Position numbers and translations under genes: made by a program
The notes under the pieces: generated by a model
The model's database searches: none
The model's input: only the letters and a program-made list of their open reading frames with translations
What the model was told of the DNA's origin: nothing
DNA from: Aquabacterium sp.
GTDB taxonomy: Bacteria; Pseudomonadota; Gammaproteobacteria; Burkholderiales; Burkholderiaceae_C
Assembly: GCF_030652515.1 (NCBI RefSeq)
Contig: NZ_JAUSAR010000067.1
Coordinates: 95,830 to 159,829 of the forward strand
Reading direction: 5' to 3'
Length of the DNA stretch: 64,000 nucleotides
Shown: one piece after another, positions 30,107-40,144 of the stretch
How positions within the stretch are numbered: the first letter of the stretch is position 1
How the letters are laid out: every line of letters starts with the position of its first letter

Positions 30107-30763
30107 ATGCCCATTGACTTTACGCGAGGTGTGCGACTGGCCTTGGCCAGCCTGGTTTTCAGCCTGTTGGCTTCAGTGGGTAATGCAGCCAGCACGTCGA
30201 CCATCCTGGTGATGGGCGACAGCCTGTCGGCGGAGTATGGCTTGGCGCGCAGCACCGGCTGGGTGGCCTTGCTTGAAAAACGCCTGCAGGCCGAAAAAAT
30301 CAGCGCGCAGGTGGTCAATGCCAGTATCAGTGGAGAAACCACAGCCGGCGGTGTCTCGCGCTTGCCGACATTGCTGGCCCTGCATCAGCCCAGCCTGGTG
30401 GTCATTGAGCTGGGCTCCAACGACGCCTTGCGGGGCTTTGCGCTGTCAGCGACCCACAGCAATTTGACGACCATGGTGAAGGCCAGCAAAACCGCCGGAG
30501 CCAAGGTGGTGCTGGTGGGCATGCAGGTGCCGCCCAATTTTGGAAAGCGCTACACCGATGACTTCGCCAGCTTGTTTCCAAAACTGGCCAAGTCCGAATC
30601 CATCGCTCTGGTGCCCTTCTTTCTGAAAGGCGTGGCAGACCGGCCGGATGCCCGGGATTGGTTCCAGGCCGACGGCATGCACCCGAAGGCCCAGGCGCAC
30701 CCCATCATCCTGGACAACATGTGGTCGGTTTTGAAGCCCTTACTTCTTGGGCGTCAGCGTTGA
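30107..30763 (+). CDS. tesA: Periplasmic arylesterase / thioesterase I, TesA-like SGNH hydrolase
   Basis: This 218-residue exported hydrolase (TesA/ApeA/PldC family) has broad esterase, thioesterase and lysophospholipase activity in relatives. A Sec signal peptide occupies about 1-28. The SGNH blocks are present: nucleophile S39 in GDSLS, Gly in block II, Asn in GSNDALRG and the Asp-His pair in DGMHP. The ATG at 30107 has AGGAA eight bases upstream. Its last 24 bases overlap the convergent phaR 3' end. Confidence 0.94.
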   Translation: MPIDFTRGVRLALASLVFSLLASVGNAASTSTILVMGDSLSAEYGLARSTGWVALLEKRLQAEKISAQVVNASISGETTAGGVSRLPTLLALHQPSLVVIELGSNDALRGFALSATHSNLTTMVKASKTAGAKVVLVGMQVPPNFGKRYTDDFASLFPKLAKSESIALVPFFLKGVADRPDARDWFQADGMHPKAQAHPIILDNMWSVLKPLLLGRQR

Positions 30764-31351
30764 GGCCAGGCCCGTGCCAAAGTTGCCCAACAGGGTTTCG
30801 GCCTGCTTGCTCATCTGCTCCTGCATCTGAGTGAACATCTGGCGCGACTGCTCCATGTAGCCGCCCATGAAGGTCTGCATCAGGGGCGCCTGCATCAAGG
30901 GGGCTTGCAGGTTCACCACCGAGCTGTCGGTCAGGCGGGCTTGCAGGTCGATGAAGGACTGGATGTTTTTTTCCAGGTAGTTGCCCATCAAACCCTGCAT
31001 GGTGTTGCCATAAAAGCGAATGATCTGGGCCAGAGCCTGGCTGGAGAACATGGGCACGCCACCGGTCTCTTCTTCCAGAATGATTTGCAAGAGGATGCTG
31101 CGGGTCAGGTCTTCGCCAGATTTGGCGTCCAGGACCACGAAGTTCTCGCAGGCCAGGACCATGTCCTTGACATCGACCAAGGTGATGTAGCTGCTGGTCT
31201 GGGTGTCGTACAGGCGCCGATTGGGGTATTTCTTGATCGCCCGAACGCCTGCCGGGGCCGCAGCGGGTGTGTCGGCATCAGCGTCCACCGTTTCATCGAT
31301 GGTTTTGCTTTTGGTGCCTGAGGCAGCTGACTGACGACGTGAGGTACTCAT
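30740..31351 (-). CDS. phaR: Polyhydroxyalkanoate synthesis regulator PhaR
   Basis: This 203-residue repressor binds DNA near phasin (phaP) genes and is titrated by PHA granules. The N-terminal DNA-binding domain (about 37-100) reads IKKYPNRRLYDT, and the second domain (about 100-160) begins near MFSSQALAQIIRFYG. A tandem duplication QAPLM-QAPLM lies near residue 150. The C-terminus is methionine- and glutamine-rich, as in PhaR. No phaC, phaA or phaB lies in the window. It overlaps tesA tail to tail. Confidence 0.93.
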   Translation of the reverse strand: MSTSRRQSAASGTKSKTIDETVDADADTPAAAPAGVRAIKKYPNRRLYDTQTSSYITLVDVKDMVLACENFVVLDAKSGEDLTRSILLQIILEEETGGVPMFSSQALAQIIRFYGNTMQGLMGNYLEKNIQSFIDLQARLTDSSVVNLQAPLMQAPLMQTFMGGYMEQSRQMFTQMQEQMSKQAETLLGNFGTGLASTLTPKK

Positions 31352-31498
31352 GCTGGTCTTGGTTCTCCAAAGCGGTGGATCATTTTAGGCACACTAATAC
31401 GTGAATGGCAAAGACTTGTGCCCATGGCACACGAAACGACTTCTAGAATGATCAAGGCCTTTGTTGGCGGGGTCTGAGTTGTTGCGGGAGTCGTCGTT

Positions 31499-32779
31499 GT
31501 GTTGGAAAGCAAATCGAGTGCTGGCGAGCACTATGTCACGCCCGGCCAGTTGTGCGTGGGCTTGTATGTCCACCTTGATTTAACCTGGGTCAATCACCCC
31601 TTCACATTTTCAAGCTTCAAGATCAAAAGTCACGAGCAAATAGCCACGATTCAGACTTTGGGGCTGACGCGGATTCGTTACTCGCCGGCCAAAAGCGACG
31701 AAAAACCAGGCCCCGAGTCGGCAATCCCCATGGCTGCGGTGGCCACTCATTCGCCTGAAAGCGATCTGGCTTACCAGGCCAAACGTGAACGCCTTGAGAA
31801 ACTCACTTTGCAGCGGACCAAGGTGGCCTCGTGCGAGCGTGAGTTTCTCTCGACGACGCGCATCATCAAGTCAATCAACCAGAATTTATTCTCCCGGCCT
31901 GACGAGGTTCGCGCGCAAGCCAATACCTTGGTATCGGGCATGGCTGATTCCATGATGGTGGACGCCGACATCGCCATTCAATTGATGGCCGACAAAGTGG
32001 GCGGCGAGGACGTGTATTTGCATTCCCTGAATGTGACGCTGCTGTCGATGATGCTGGCCAAGGAAATGAAAGCCCCGATCGAGGCCATCAAGCTATTGGG
32101 CATGGGCGCGCTTTTCCATGACGCGGGCGATGCCGAGATCCCCGAGCGGATTACGCGAAAAATGGAGGCACTGACCAGGAATGAGCTGGCGCTGCTGCAA
32201 CAGCATTGCGGACATGGGGTCGACATCGGCAAGAAACTGGGGCTGCCCCCCGAAGCCCTTTTGGTGATTGCCCAACACCACGAACGCGTTGATGGCTCCG
32301 GCTATCCGCTCAAGATGCAGGCCGCACAGTTGTCTTTGCTCTCCCGGATTGTGGCGGTGGTGAATGCCTACGATGAGCTTTGCAACCCGGTGAATCCAGC
32401 CAAGGCGATGACGCCCCACGAGGCGCTGTCCACCATGTATGCGCAGCAGCGGTCCCAGTTCGACCCGCTGGCCATGACCACCTTTGTGCGCTGCATGGGG
32501 GTGTACCCGCCGGGGACGATCGTGGTGCTCTCCAACGGCGCACTGGGCTTGGTGGCCTCGGTGAACAGCACTCGGCCGCTCAAACCGACCATCCTGGTCT
32601 ATGACCCGGCCGTGCCCAAGGAAGAGGCCATCCTGGTGGATCTGGAACAAGAACCGGACGTGGTTGTCAGCCGGGCCATCAAGCCCCAGCAACTGCCCCA
32701 GGCCGCCCACGACTACCTGTCGCCACGCAAACGGATGTCGTATCACTTTCATGCCGAACCCGGCAAAGCGCACGCTTGA
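31499..32779 (+). CDS. HD-GYP domain c-di-GMP phosphodiesterase with DUF3391
   Basis: This is a 426-residue cytoplasmic protein. The N-terminal DUF3391 domain (about 12-110) is followed by an HD-GYP domain (about 140-345). Metal and catalytic residues are intact: HD at 207-208 and HHExxDGxGYP at 260-270. It should hydrolyse cyclic di-GMP to GMP via pGpG. The C-terminal 75 residues form a small extra domain (GTIVVLSNGALGLV). The start is GTG at 31499 with GGGAG eight bases upstream. It is divergent from phaR and could influence motility or biofilm. Confidence 0.92.
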   Translation: MLESKSSAGEHYVTPGQLCVGLYVHLDLTWVNHPFTFSSFKIKSHEQIATIQTLGLTRIRYSPAKSDEKPGPESAIPMAAVATHSPESDLAYQAKRERLEKLTLQRTKVASCEREFLSTTRIIKSINQNLFSRPDEVRAQANTLVSGMADSMMVDADIAIQLMADKVGGEDVYLHSLNVTLLSMMLAKEMKAPIEAIKLLGMGALFHDAGDAEIPERITRKMEALTRNELALLQQHCGHGVDIGKKLGLPPEALLVIAQHHERVDGSGYPLKMQAAQLSLLSRIVAVVNAYDELCNPVNPAKAMTPHEALSTMYAQQRSQFDPLAMTTFVRCMGVYPPGTIVVLSNGALGLVASVNSTRPLKPTILVYDPAVPKEEAILVDLEQEPDVVVSRAIKPQQLPQAAHDYLSPRKRMSYHFHAEPGKAHA

Positions 32780-32990
32780 GAATTGGTGGGCGCGAGTGGA
32801 CCCGAATCTGTCCGGATAAGGATGGATCCTCATGGGTCCGTCACGCCTTGCCGCGCAGTGTACCCGCACCCATCGAGCTGCATGGTCAAGCGGCGACCGC
32901 ATGCATTTGGCGCACAAGCTTAGGTAGATTCGTCGCTTCTCTGAAGAAGGCGCCCTGCCTACCATGCGACCAACTCAACCGGAGGTACCC

Positions 32991-33896
32991 ATGCCCGACA
33001 ACACGCCCCTCAGCAAGGCCGGTGATTTCGCCCCCGAAGTGCTCAAGCTGTTCGACCAATACGTGCACGGCATCATCGACCGCCGCGGTTTCCTGGATGG
33101 CGCGGCGCGCCATGCCAAGGCAGGCGTGACCGCAGTCGGCTTGCTGGCCGCCCTCAGCCCACGCTTTGCACAGGCGCAGAAAGTGGCGCCCACCGATCCT
33201 CGCATCAAGGCAGAGTGGGTCGAGTTGCCATCGCCCCAGGGCAATGGCAAGCTGCGAGGCTACCTGGTGCGCCCGGCCAATGCACCGCAAGGCAAGCTGC
33301 CCACGGTGTTGGTGGTGCATGAAAACCGGGGTTTGAATCCGCACATTGAAGACATCGCCCGGCGCGTGGCGCTTGAGAACTTCATTGCCTTTGCGCCGGA
33401 TGCCCTGTTCACGCTGGGCGGCTATCCCGGCGATGAGGACAAGGCACGCGAGCTGTTCACCAAGCTGGACCAGACCAAGACCCGTGAAGACTTCGTGGTG
33501 GCCGCTAACTACTTGAAGGCCCTGCCCGCCGGTAATGGCAAGTTGGGCGTGGTGGGCTTTTGCTATGGCGGCGGCATCTCTAACTTCCTGGCCACGCGCC
33601 TGCCCACGCTGGACGCGGCCGTGCCTTTCTATGGGGGTGCACCAACGCTGGACAAGGTGCCAGACATCAAGGCGGCGTTGCTGCTGCACTACGCGGGCGA
33701 CGATGAGCGGATCAACGCTGGTTGGCCCGCGTACGAAGCGGCCCTGCAGGCCGCCAAGGTGAAATATGAAGCCCATGTGTACAAAGGGACACAGCATGGC
33801 TTCAACAACGACACCACGCCACGCTACGACGAGGCGTCTGCCGAGCTGGCCTGGCAGCGCACCATCGATTTCTTCAAACGGACCTTGAAGGCCTGA
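32991..33896 (+). CDS. Tat-exported dienelactone hydrolase family protein (YghX-like)
   Basis: This is a 301-residue alpha/beta hydrolase. A twin-arginine signal (RRGFLDG at 31-37, hydrophobic stretch 45-60, ending AQA) follows a 30-residue leader, a layout known for YghX-type proteins. The catalytic cysteine is C191 in GFCYGG, with Asp in YAGDDERINAG and His in TQHGFNND. Substrates of this group are not established. The ATG at 32991 has GGAGG five bases upstream. It is followed 120 bases later by a periplasmic solute-binding protein. Confidence 0.88.
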   Translation: MPDNTPLSKAGDFAPEVLKLFDQYVHGIIDRRGFLDGAARHAKAGVTAVGLLAALSPRFAQAQKVAPTDPRIKAEWVELPSPQGNGKLRGYLVRPANAPQGKLPTVLVVHENRGLNPHIEDIARRVALENFIAFAPDALFTLGGYPGDEDKARELFTKLDQTKTREDFVVAANYLKALPAGNGKLGVVGFCYGGGISNFLATRLPTLDAAVPFYGGAPTLDKVPDIKAALLLHYAGDDERINAGWPAYEAALQAAKVKYEAHVYKGTQHGFNNDTTPRYDEASAELAWQRTIDFFKRTLKA

Positions 33897-34016
33897 GCCT
33901 GACAAAACCCCCGCGAATCCGTGTGGGCACAGCCTGCCACCGACAGCTGGCTGCATGTGGTTACAAGGGCATCTCGCATGTCCTTAAGATCGCCGCTCAC
34001 TTCAACAGGAGAACGC

Positions 34017-35060
34017 ATGAGAATCAACGGAGTTTTGAACAAAGCGGCCATGGCCTTGGTGTTGACCGCCGGTGCTGCGAGCACCCAGGCCGCACAAAAG
34101 GTTTGCGTGTTTGACATCCTGGGCGCCAGTGGTGACGCCTTCAACATGGCCAAGGACCATGCCCTGGCCATGCAAAAGCAAGGCGTGACGCTGGAGCTCA
34201 AGGCCTACACGAATGAAGGCGTGGCCACGGAGGACTTCCGGGCCGGCCAATGCGATGCCTTGCTGGCCAGTGCCTTCCGAACCCGCCAGTTCAACACCGT
34301 CTCCGGCGCCATCGACACGCTGGGATCAACCACCATGATCAAGGACGGCAAGATCGACATGGCGTCGAGCTATGACGTCGTCCGCAAGGTCATCCAAACC
34401 TACGCATCGCCTCAAGCAGCCAAGCTCATGGTTCAGGGCAACTACGAAATTGGTGGCATCTTCCCGTTCGGCGCGGCCTACCCTGTCCTCAATGACCGCA
34501 GCATCACCACCGTTGAAGCTCTGGCCGGCAAGAAGATCGCCGCGTTTGACTACGACAAGGCCCAGGCCTTGATGATTCAGCGAGTTGGGGGTCAACCCGT
34601 CTCTGCCGACATCAGCAACTTCGCCACCAAATTCAACAACGGCAGCGTTGACATGATTGCGGCACCAAGCCTGGCTTACAAGCCGCTGGAGTTGCAAAAG
34701 GGCATTGGCGCCAAGGGCGGCATTGCCCGCTTCCCCCTCATGATCCTGACCTACCAGATGGTCCTCAACCAAAGCAAGTTCCCGGCAGGCTTTGGCGAAA
34801 AGTCACGCAACCACTGGTTGGGCGAGTTCGACCGTGCCATGAGCATGATCAAGAACGCTGACTCTGGCATCCCTGCAGCAGCCTGGATCGATCTGCCACC
34901 CGAGAATGCCCAGAAGTACAACCTGATGCTGCGCGAATCACGTCTGGACATCGCATCCAAAGGCATCTATGACGCGCAAGGCTTGAAGGTCATCAAGAAG
35001 GTGCGTTGCTCCGTGAACCCCGCTGACGCGGAGTGCACCACCAAGTCGGAAGAAGGCTGA
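34017..35060 (+). CDS. AdeT-like putative periplasmic solute-binding protein
   Basis: This is a 347-residue protein with a Sec signal peptide (1-26, ending STQAA). The mature part begins QKVCVFDILGASGDAF and contains DISNFATKFNNGSVDMIAAP and KFPAGFGEKSR, strongly resembling the AdeT/putative solute-binding protein family, once described as efflux-related in Acinetobacter but with a TRAP-receptor-like fold. No transporter genes accompany it. The short C-terminal tail has two cysteines (RCSVNPADAEC) that may form a disulfide. The ATG at 34017 has AGGAG upstream. Confidence 0.82.
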   Translation: MRINGVLNKAAMALVLTAGAASTQAAQKVCVFDILGASGDAFNMAKDHALAMQKQGVTLELKAYTNEGVATEDFRAGQCDALLASAFRTRQFNTVSGAIDTLGSTTMIKDGKIDMASSYDVVRKVIQTYASPQAAKLMVQGNYEIGGIFPFGAAYPVLNDRSITTVEALAGKKIAAFDYDKAQALMIQRVGGQPVSADISNFATKFNNGSVDMIAAPSLAYKPLELQKGIGAKGGIARFPLMILTYQMVLNQSKFPAGFGEKSRNHWLGEFDRAMSMIKNADSGIPAAAWIDLPPENAQKYNLMLRESRLDIASKGIYDAQGLKVIKKVRCSVNPADAECTTKSEEG

Positions 35061-35076
35061 TTGCTGGGTTGATCGC

Positions 35077-35115
35077 CTGACAGACCGCCGGTTTGCGACG
35101 GTCGTCGGGCGTCAG
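35077..35115. terminator. Possible bidirectional hairpin between convergent genes
   Basis: GAC-A-GACCG (35079-35087) pairs with CGGTC-GTC (35099-35106) with one bulged base, inside CTGAC/GTCAG at 35077-35081 and 35111-35115. It lies between the stops of the solute-binding protein and the LysR regulator. No T-run is seen on either side. Confidence 0.4.
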
Positions 35116-35142
35116 CTTCAGCACGTGCTGGCAGTCACTCGA

Positions 35143-36096
35143 TCAAACCTGATCGTCGATGAGCTCTTCGCCATTGGTGTTGCGCATGGCCTGCTCGACC
35201 ACCGCACGCGTCAGCGTGGGCGCAAAGGTCTCGATCAACGCGAAGATGTAGGCGCGCAAGAAGGCGCCACGGCGGAACGCAATGCGCGTCATGTTGACAG
35301 CGAACAAGTGCCCTGCGTCAATGGCGCGCAGGGTGCGATCGCGCTCTTCGTCGTAAGCGATCGAGGCCACCACGCCCACACCCATGCCCAACTCGACGTA
35401 AGTCTTGATCACGTCGGCGTCCATCGCGCTCAATACGATGCGGGGCTGGATGCCTTCCTTGGCAAACGCTTCGTCAATGTGCGAACGGCCGGTGTAGCCC
35501 GAGTCGTAGGTCACCATCGGGAAGCGCGCCAGGCGCTGCAGGGTCAAGGGCTGGCCATCCAGCAAGGGGTGATCGTGCGGCACCACCACGCTGTGCGTCC
35601 AGCGGTAGCAGGGCAAGGTCACCAACTGATCGTACTGGTCCAAGGCCTCGGTGGCCACGCCGATGTCGGCCTCGCCGCTCAGCAGCATCTCGGCCACTTG
35701 CCGGGGTGAGCCCTGGTGCAGGCTCAAGGTCACTTGCGGGTACAGCTCGCGGAAGTCACGCACCACCGACGGCAAGGCATAGCGCGCCTGCGAGTGGGTG
35801 GCTGCGATCGAGAGCGGGCCGGCATCATGCTGAGAAAAATCGCGCGAAGCATTGCGCAGGTTCTCGGAGTCGGCCAGCAGGCGCTCAATGATGGGCAAGA
35901 CTTCAGCGCCCGGCACCGTCAGGCCTGTCAATCGTTTGCCCGCGCGCACGAACAACTCGATGCCCAACTCGTCTTCCAGCTCGCGGATCTGGCGGCTGAC
36001 GCCCGGTTGTGATGTGTGCAGTGCGTTGGCGACCTCGGTCAGGTTGAAGCCACGGCGCACCGCCTCTCTCACTGATCTCAATTGTTGGAAATTCAT
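35143..36096 (-). CDS. CysB-type LysR-family regulator of sulfur assimilation
   Basis: This 317-residue regulator has a LysR winged helix-turn-helix at 1-60 (LTEVANALHTSQPGVSRQI) with the CysB/Cbl signature MNFQQLRSVREA, and an effector-binding domain at about 92-295. CysB-type proteins activate sulfate uptake and cysteine genes in response to N-acetylserine or O-acetylserine. It follows cysA by 17 bases, which suggests it belongs to the sulfate operon. Whether it should be called CysB or Cbl cannot be decided here. Confidence 0.9.
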   Translation of the reverse strand: MNFQQLRSVREAVRRGFNLTEVANALHTSQPGVSRQIRELEDELGIELFVRAGKRLTGLTVPGAEVLPIIERLLADSENLRNASRDFSQHDAGPLSIAATHSQARYALPSVVRDFRELYPQVTLSLHQGSPRQVAEMLLSGEADIGVATEALDQYDQLVTLPCYRWTHSVVVPHDHPLLDGQPLTLQRLARFPMVTYDSGYTGRSHIDEAFAKEGIQPRIVLSAMDADVIKTYVELGMGVGVVASIAYDEERDRTLRAIDAGHLFAVNMTRIAFRRGAFLRAYIFALIETFAPTLTRAVVEQAMRNTNGEELIDDQV

Positions 36097-36113
36097 AAGC
36101 CCTCGGGCATCAA

Positions 36114-37166
36114 TCAGGAAATGGTGTCGGCAAAGCGGCGCACGCGACGCGGCTTCAGGTGGACGGTGGCGCCCGTCACCAGGATCCCGCTGTCGCGCAG
36201 GGCCGCGAACTCGCCACGGGGCAGTTCCACATCGACCTCGCCCTGGCCATCGGCCCGGCGGAACTCCAGGCGGGTGTTCGGGCCCACGGTGAGGACATGC
36301 GCCAAGGTGACGGCCAGGCTGCCCTCTTCAGGATGGGCCAACACCTGGATCTCGTGCGGACGCACATAACTCACGTCGTCAGCGCCACCGGTGCCAGCAG
36401 ATTCCGCCACGGCCCCCGGTGCATGGTCACGGCCATGGAACAGGTTCACGTCACCCAGGAACTTCAGCACGAACGGCGTGGCCGGATGATCATAGACCTC
36501 GTCAGGCGGACCATCCTGCTCGATGCGGCCCTGGTTCATGACCACGATGCGGTCGGCCACTTCCATGGCTTCTTCCTGGTCGTGGGTCACGAACACGCTG
36601 GTGATGTGCACTTCGTCGTGCAGGCGGCGCAGCCAGCGGCGCAGTTCCTTGCGAACCTTGGCATCCAACGCGCCAAAGGGTTCGTCCAGCAACAGCACCT
36701 TGGGCTCCACCGCCAGCGCACGCGCCAGGGCAATCCGTTGACGCTGGCCGCCCGACAACTGGTGCGGGTAGCGGTCGGCAATCCAGTCGAGTTGAACCAG
36801 CTTGAGCAGCTCGGTCACCTTCTTGCGGATCGTGCCCTCATCAGGGCGTGTTTCCTTGGGCCGCACGCGCAGACCGAAGGCCACGTTCTCAAAGATGCTC
36901 ATGTGGCCGAACAGCGCATAGTGCTGGAACACGAAGCCGACCTGGCGATCGCGCACCGACACATTGGTGGCATCGGCGCCATGGAAGAGCACCGAGCCGC
37001 TGTCAGGCTGCTCCAGGCCCGCAATGATGCGCAGCAGCGAGGTCTTGCCCGAGCCCGAGGGGCCCAGCAGCGCGACGAGTTCGCCCGAGGGGATTTCGAT
37101 GTTCAGGTTGTCACAGACCGTGACCGACCCGAATCGTTTGACGAGGTTCTTGACTTCAATGCTCAT
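36114..37166 (-). CDS. cysA: Sulfate/thiosulfate ABC transporter ATP-binding protein CysA
   Basis: This is a 350-residue ATPase. Walker A GPSGSGKT (about 34-41), signature [14 protein letters not shown], Walker [13 protein letters not shown] and [16 protein letters not shown] are all intact. A C-terminal TOBE-like domain (about 235-350) follows, with [11 protein letters not shown]. The first residues [15 protein letters not shown] fit CysA. Its ATG overlaps the cysW stop by four bases, so the permease and ATPase are coupled. Confidence 0.96.
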   Translation of the reverse strand: MSIEVKNLVKRFGSVTVCDNLNIEIPSGELVALLGPSGSGKTSLLRIIAGLEQPDSGSVLFHGADATNVSVRDRQVGFVFQHYALFGHMSIFENVAFGLRVRPKETRPDEGTIRKKVTELLKLVQLDWIADRYPHQLSGGQRQRIALARALAVEPKVLLLDEPFGALDAKVRKELRRWLRRLHDEVHITSVFVTHDQEEAMEVADRIVVMNQGRIEQDGPPDEVYDHPATPFVLKFLGDVNLFHGRDHAPGAVAESAGTGGADDVSYVRPHEIQVLAHPEEGSLAVTLAHVLTVGPNTRLEFRRADGQGEVDVELPRGEFAALRDSGILVTGATVHLKPRRVRRFADTIS

Positions 37167-38035
37167 GCGGGAACTCCAACATCCTTGACTTGGGCCAGCT
37201 CTTGCTTGACCTGACGCTCAACGATGAATTTCAAAACCAGGGTCACCAGGGCCAGACTGGCCAGGATCGAGGCCACTGCGAACGAGGCGGCGAACTGGTA
37301 CTCGTTGTACAAAATCTCAATGTGCAGGGGCAAGGTGTTGGTCTGTCCACGGATGTGGCCGGACACCACCGACACCGCCCCGAACTCGCCCATGGCCCGA
37401 GCGTTGCACAAGATCACGCCATAGAGCAAGGCCCACTTCACATTGGGCAGCGTGACCTTGAAGAAGGTCTGCCAGCCCGAGGCGCCCAGCACCCGCGCGG
37501 CTTCTTCCTGCTCCTGCCCTTGCGCCTGCATCAGCGGGATCAACTCACGCGCGATGAAGGGAAAAGTCACGAAGATGGTGGCCAGCACGATGCCAGGCAC
37601 CGCGAAGATCACCTTCAGGTCATGGTCGCGCAGCCACTCGCCCCACCAGCCTTGCAGGCCGAACACCAGCACGTAGACCAGACCGGCGATCACCGGCGAT
37701 ACCGAGAACGGCAAATCAATCAGGGTGAGCAGCACGCTCTTGCCACGGAAATCGAACTTGGCGATCGCCCAGGCGGCCGACACGCCAAACACCAGGTTCA
37801 AAGGCACCGCGATGACAGCGGCAGTGAGAGTCAAGACGATGGCCGACAAGGCGTCTGGCTCGTTGATCGATGCCACGTAGACTTCCCAGCCCTTCTTGAA
37901 GGCCTCGAAGAACACCGACACCAGGGGCAGGAACAGGAACAAGGCCAGGAAGACCAGCGCCAGGCCGATCAGCAAGCGGCGCACCCAGGCGGGCTCGGTG
38001 CGGCTGGCGGAAACATTGGGAGGAGACTCAGACAT
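37163..38035 (-). CDS. cysW: Sulfate ABC transporter permease CysW
   Basis: This is a 290-residue inner-membrane permease with six helices and the ATPase-contact loop [21 protein letters not shown]. The segment [20 protein letters not shown] is typical of CysW. The ATG at 38035 (MSESPPNVS) is preceded by a good ribosome site and follows the cysT stop by one base; the frame extends upstream into cysT but that part is rejected. Confidence 0.96.
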   Translation of the reverse strand: MSESPPNVSASRTEPAWVRRLLIGLALVFLALFLFLPLVSVFFEAFKKGWEVYVASINEPDALSAIVLTLTAAVIAVPLNLVFGVSAAWAIAKFDFRGKSVLLTLIDLPFSVSPVIAGLVYVLVFGLQGWWGEWLRDHDLKVIFAVPGIVLATIFVTFPFIARELIPLMQAQGQEQEEAARVLGASGWQTFFKVTLPNVKWALLYGVILCNARAMGEFGAVSVVSGHIRGQTNTLPLHIEILYNEYQFAASFAVASILASLALVTLVLKFIVERQVKQELAQVKDVGVPA

Positions 38036-38036
38036 G

Positions 38037-38879
38037 TCACTTGCCTTGACGTTTGCGGGTCCACGCTTGCAGGGCATTGATCGCCAGCAGCATGACAAAA
38101 GACATCATCAACATGACCACGGCGATCGCGGTGGCCCCCTGGTAGTCGTATTGCTCCAGCTTGGTGATGATGAGCAGGGGCGTGATCTCGGACACCATGG
38201 GCATGTTGCCCGCGATGAAGATGATGGAGCCGTACTCGCCCAGGGCGCGGGCAAAAGCCAGTGCGAAGCCCGTCAGCAAGGCGGGCGTCAGGATGGGCAG
38301 GATCACCTTGGTGAAGGTCTGCAAACGCGAGGCACCCAAGGTGGCGGAAGCTTCTTCCAACTCGGCGGCCAGATCCTCCAACACGGGCTGCACCGTGCGC
38401 ACCACGAAGGGCAAGCCGATGAAGGTCATTGCCACGAAGACACCGATGGGCGTGAAGGCCACCTTCAAACCCAAGGGCTCCAGGTATTGGCCAATCCAGC
38501 CGTTGCCAGCGTACAAGCCCGTCAAGGTGATGCCCGCCACCGCGGTGGGCAAGGCAAAGGGCAAGTCCACCAAGGCATCAATGATTCGCTTGCCGAAGAA
38601 TTCGTAGCGCACCAGCACCCAGGCCACCAGCAAGCCAAACACGGCGTTGACCACCGCTGCGGCCAAGGATGAGCCAAAGGTCAGCTTGTAGGAGGCGACC
38701 ACACGGGGCGAAGCCACGGCCTCCCAGAAGGCCGGCCACGTCATCGTGAACGTCTTCAGGAAGATGGCCGACAAAGGCACCAACACGATCAGTGTCAGGT
38801 ACATCAGCGTCAGGCCCAGCGCCAGGTCGAAACCGGGTAGCACGCTGGGCTTGCGCAATAGAGTTTTGGAGAAAATCAT
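38037..38879 (-). CDS. cysT: Sulfate ABC transporter permease CysT
   Basis: This is a 280-residue inner-membrane permease pairing with CysW. It contains [20 protein letters not shown] at the first helix, the loop [23 protein letters not shown] for CysA contact, and [14 protein letters not shown]. It begins the cysT-cysW-cysA-regulator run. The substrate-binding protein gene lies upstream on the same strand after a 221-base gap with a candidate operator. Confidence 0.96.
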   Translation of the reverse strand: MIFSKTLLRKPSVLPGFDLALGLTLMYLTLIVLVPLSAIFLKTFTMTWPAFWEAVASPRVVASYKLTFGSSLAAAVVNAVFGLLVAWVLVRYEFFGKRIIDALVDLPFALPTAVAGITLTGLYAGNGWIGQYLEPLGLKVAFTPIGVFVAMTFIGLPFVVRTVQPVLEDLAAELEEASATLGASRLQTFTKVILPILTPALLTGFALAFARALGEYGSIIFIAGNMPMVSEITPLLIITKLEQYDYQGATAIAVVMLMMSFVMLLAINALQAWTRKRQGK

Positions 38880-38974
38880 GAGTCAGCCGTTTGATACTGC
38901 CACGGTCACTTCTTGCCCAAGCGCAGGATGACCGTCACCGAGGCGGTGGGCGAACCGTTTGAAAAACGCATGAC

Positions 38975-39002
38975 AAGACACTTTTTGATGCGGAAATCGA
39001 AT
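38975..39002 (-). promoter_or_regulatory. Candidate CysB-type operator upstream of cysT
   Basis: On the plus strand this 28-base stretch starts AAGACAC and ends GCGGAAATCGAAT. A closely similar stretch (start AAGACAC, end GCGAAACGAAT) occurs upstream of sbp at 40191-40217 in the same orientation to its gene. Sharing between the two sulfate-uptake leaders suggests a common regulator site; CysB sites are poorly conserved, so the assignment is inference. Confidence 0.5.
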
Positions 39003-39100
39003 ATTAAAGATCCCCCTTCTTCAGAAGAAGTGATCATTTGTCAGCTGCTTATGCAGTAAATGACTATGGAGGGGGGGAATAGCCAGCAACTGGTCTGGAT

Positions 39101-40144
39101 TCACTTCTTGGTGTAAATCTGGTCGAACACACCGCCATCGGTGAAGTGCGTTTTCTGTGCCTTGGCCCAGCCACCGAACACGTCGTCGATCTTGATCAAC
39201 TCGATCTTGGGGAACTGCTTGGCGTACTTGGCGAATGCCTTGGCATCGGTGGGGCGGTAGAAGTTCTTGCCCGCGATGTCCTGGCCTTCGGCAGAGTACA
39301 GGTACTCGAGGTAGGCGGTGGCCACTTCACGGGTGCCCTTCTTGTCAACCACCTTGTCGACCACGGCCACCGGAGGTTCAGCGTAGATGCTGAAAGGCGG
39401 GTAGACGATGTCGAACTTATCGGTGCCAAACTCCTGCAGTGCCAGGTGGGCTTCGTTTTCCCAGGTCAGCAGCACGTCACCTTGGCCGCGCTCTGCGAAG
39501 GTCACGGTCGATCCACGGGCGCCCGAGTCCAGCACCGGCACGTTTTCAAGCAACTTGCCCACGAAGGCCTTGGCCTTGTCTTCAGAGCCGTTGCTGCGCT
39601 TGAGCTCGTAACCGTAGGCAGCCAAGTAGTTCCAGCGAGCGCCCCCCGAGGTCTTGGGGTTGGGCGTGATCACCGACGTGCCGGGCTTGACCAGGTCATC
39701 CCAGTTCTTGATCTTCTTGGGGTTGCCTTTGCGAACCAGGAACACGATGGTGGAGGTGTAAGGCGAGCTGTTGCCCTTGAGCTTCTTTTGCCAGGCCTTG
39801 TCCAGCAGACCGACGTTGGCGATGGCGTCGATGTCGTAGGCCAGGGCCAGGGTCACGACGTCGGCTTCCAGGCCATCGATCACGCTGCGACCTTGCTTGC
39901 CCGAACCGCCGTGCGAAGCTTTGACCGACACGGTGTCACCGGTCTTGGCTTTCCAGTGCTTGGCGAAGGCCTCGTTGTACGCCTTGTAGAGCTCACGGGT
40001 GGGGTCGTAGGACACGTTCAACAGGGTGATGTCTTTGGCTTGGGCGACCGCAGGAGCCAGAGAAGCCACCCCGACCACGGCCGTCAAGGCCGCGAGCGCG
40101 AGAACGTTGAAGGTGCGACGAGTGCGGCTGGAGACTGCTTGCAT
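39101..40144 (-). CDS. sbp: Periplasmic sulfate-binding protein
   Basis: This is a 347-residue receptor for the CysTWA transporter. A Sec signal of about 36 residues ([17 protein letters not shown], ending AQA) precedes the mature start [17 protein letters not shown], characteristic of Sbp/CysP. Family segments [23 protein letters not shown] (first 18 or so residues cited as the sulfate loop region), [13 protein letters not shown] and GARGSTVTF are present. Sbp and CysP cannot be separated confidently by eye. A leader of about 200 bases precedes it, with a possible operator shared with cysT. Confidence 0.94.
   Translation of the reverse strand: MQAVSSRTRRTFNVLALAALTAVVGVASLAPAVAQAKDITLLNVSYDPTRELYKAYNEAFAKHWKAKTGDTVSVKASHGGSGKQGRSVIDGLEADVVTLALAYDIDAIANVGLLDKAWQKKLKGNSSPYTSTIVFLVRKGNPKKIKNWDDLVKPGTSVITPNPKTSGGARWNYLAAYGYELKRSNGSEDKAKAFVGKLLENVPVLDSGARGSTVTFAERGQGDVLLTWENEAHLALQEFGTDKFDIVYPPFSIYAEPPVAVVDKVVDKKGTREVATAYLEYLYSAEGQDIAGKNFYRPTDAKAFAKYAKQFPKIELIKIDDVFGGWAKAQKTHFTDGGVFDQIYTKK

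Noticed and set aside
31416..31449. Sigma-70 promoter for the HD-GYP gene (TTGTGC and TAGAAT)
   Set aside because: The spacing of 22 bases is too long; only the TAGAAT at 31444-31449 is plausible.
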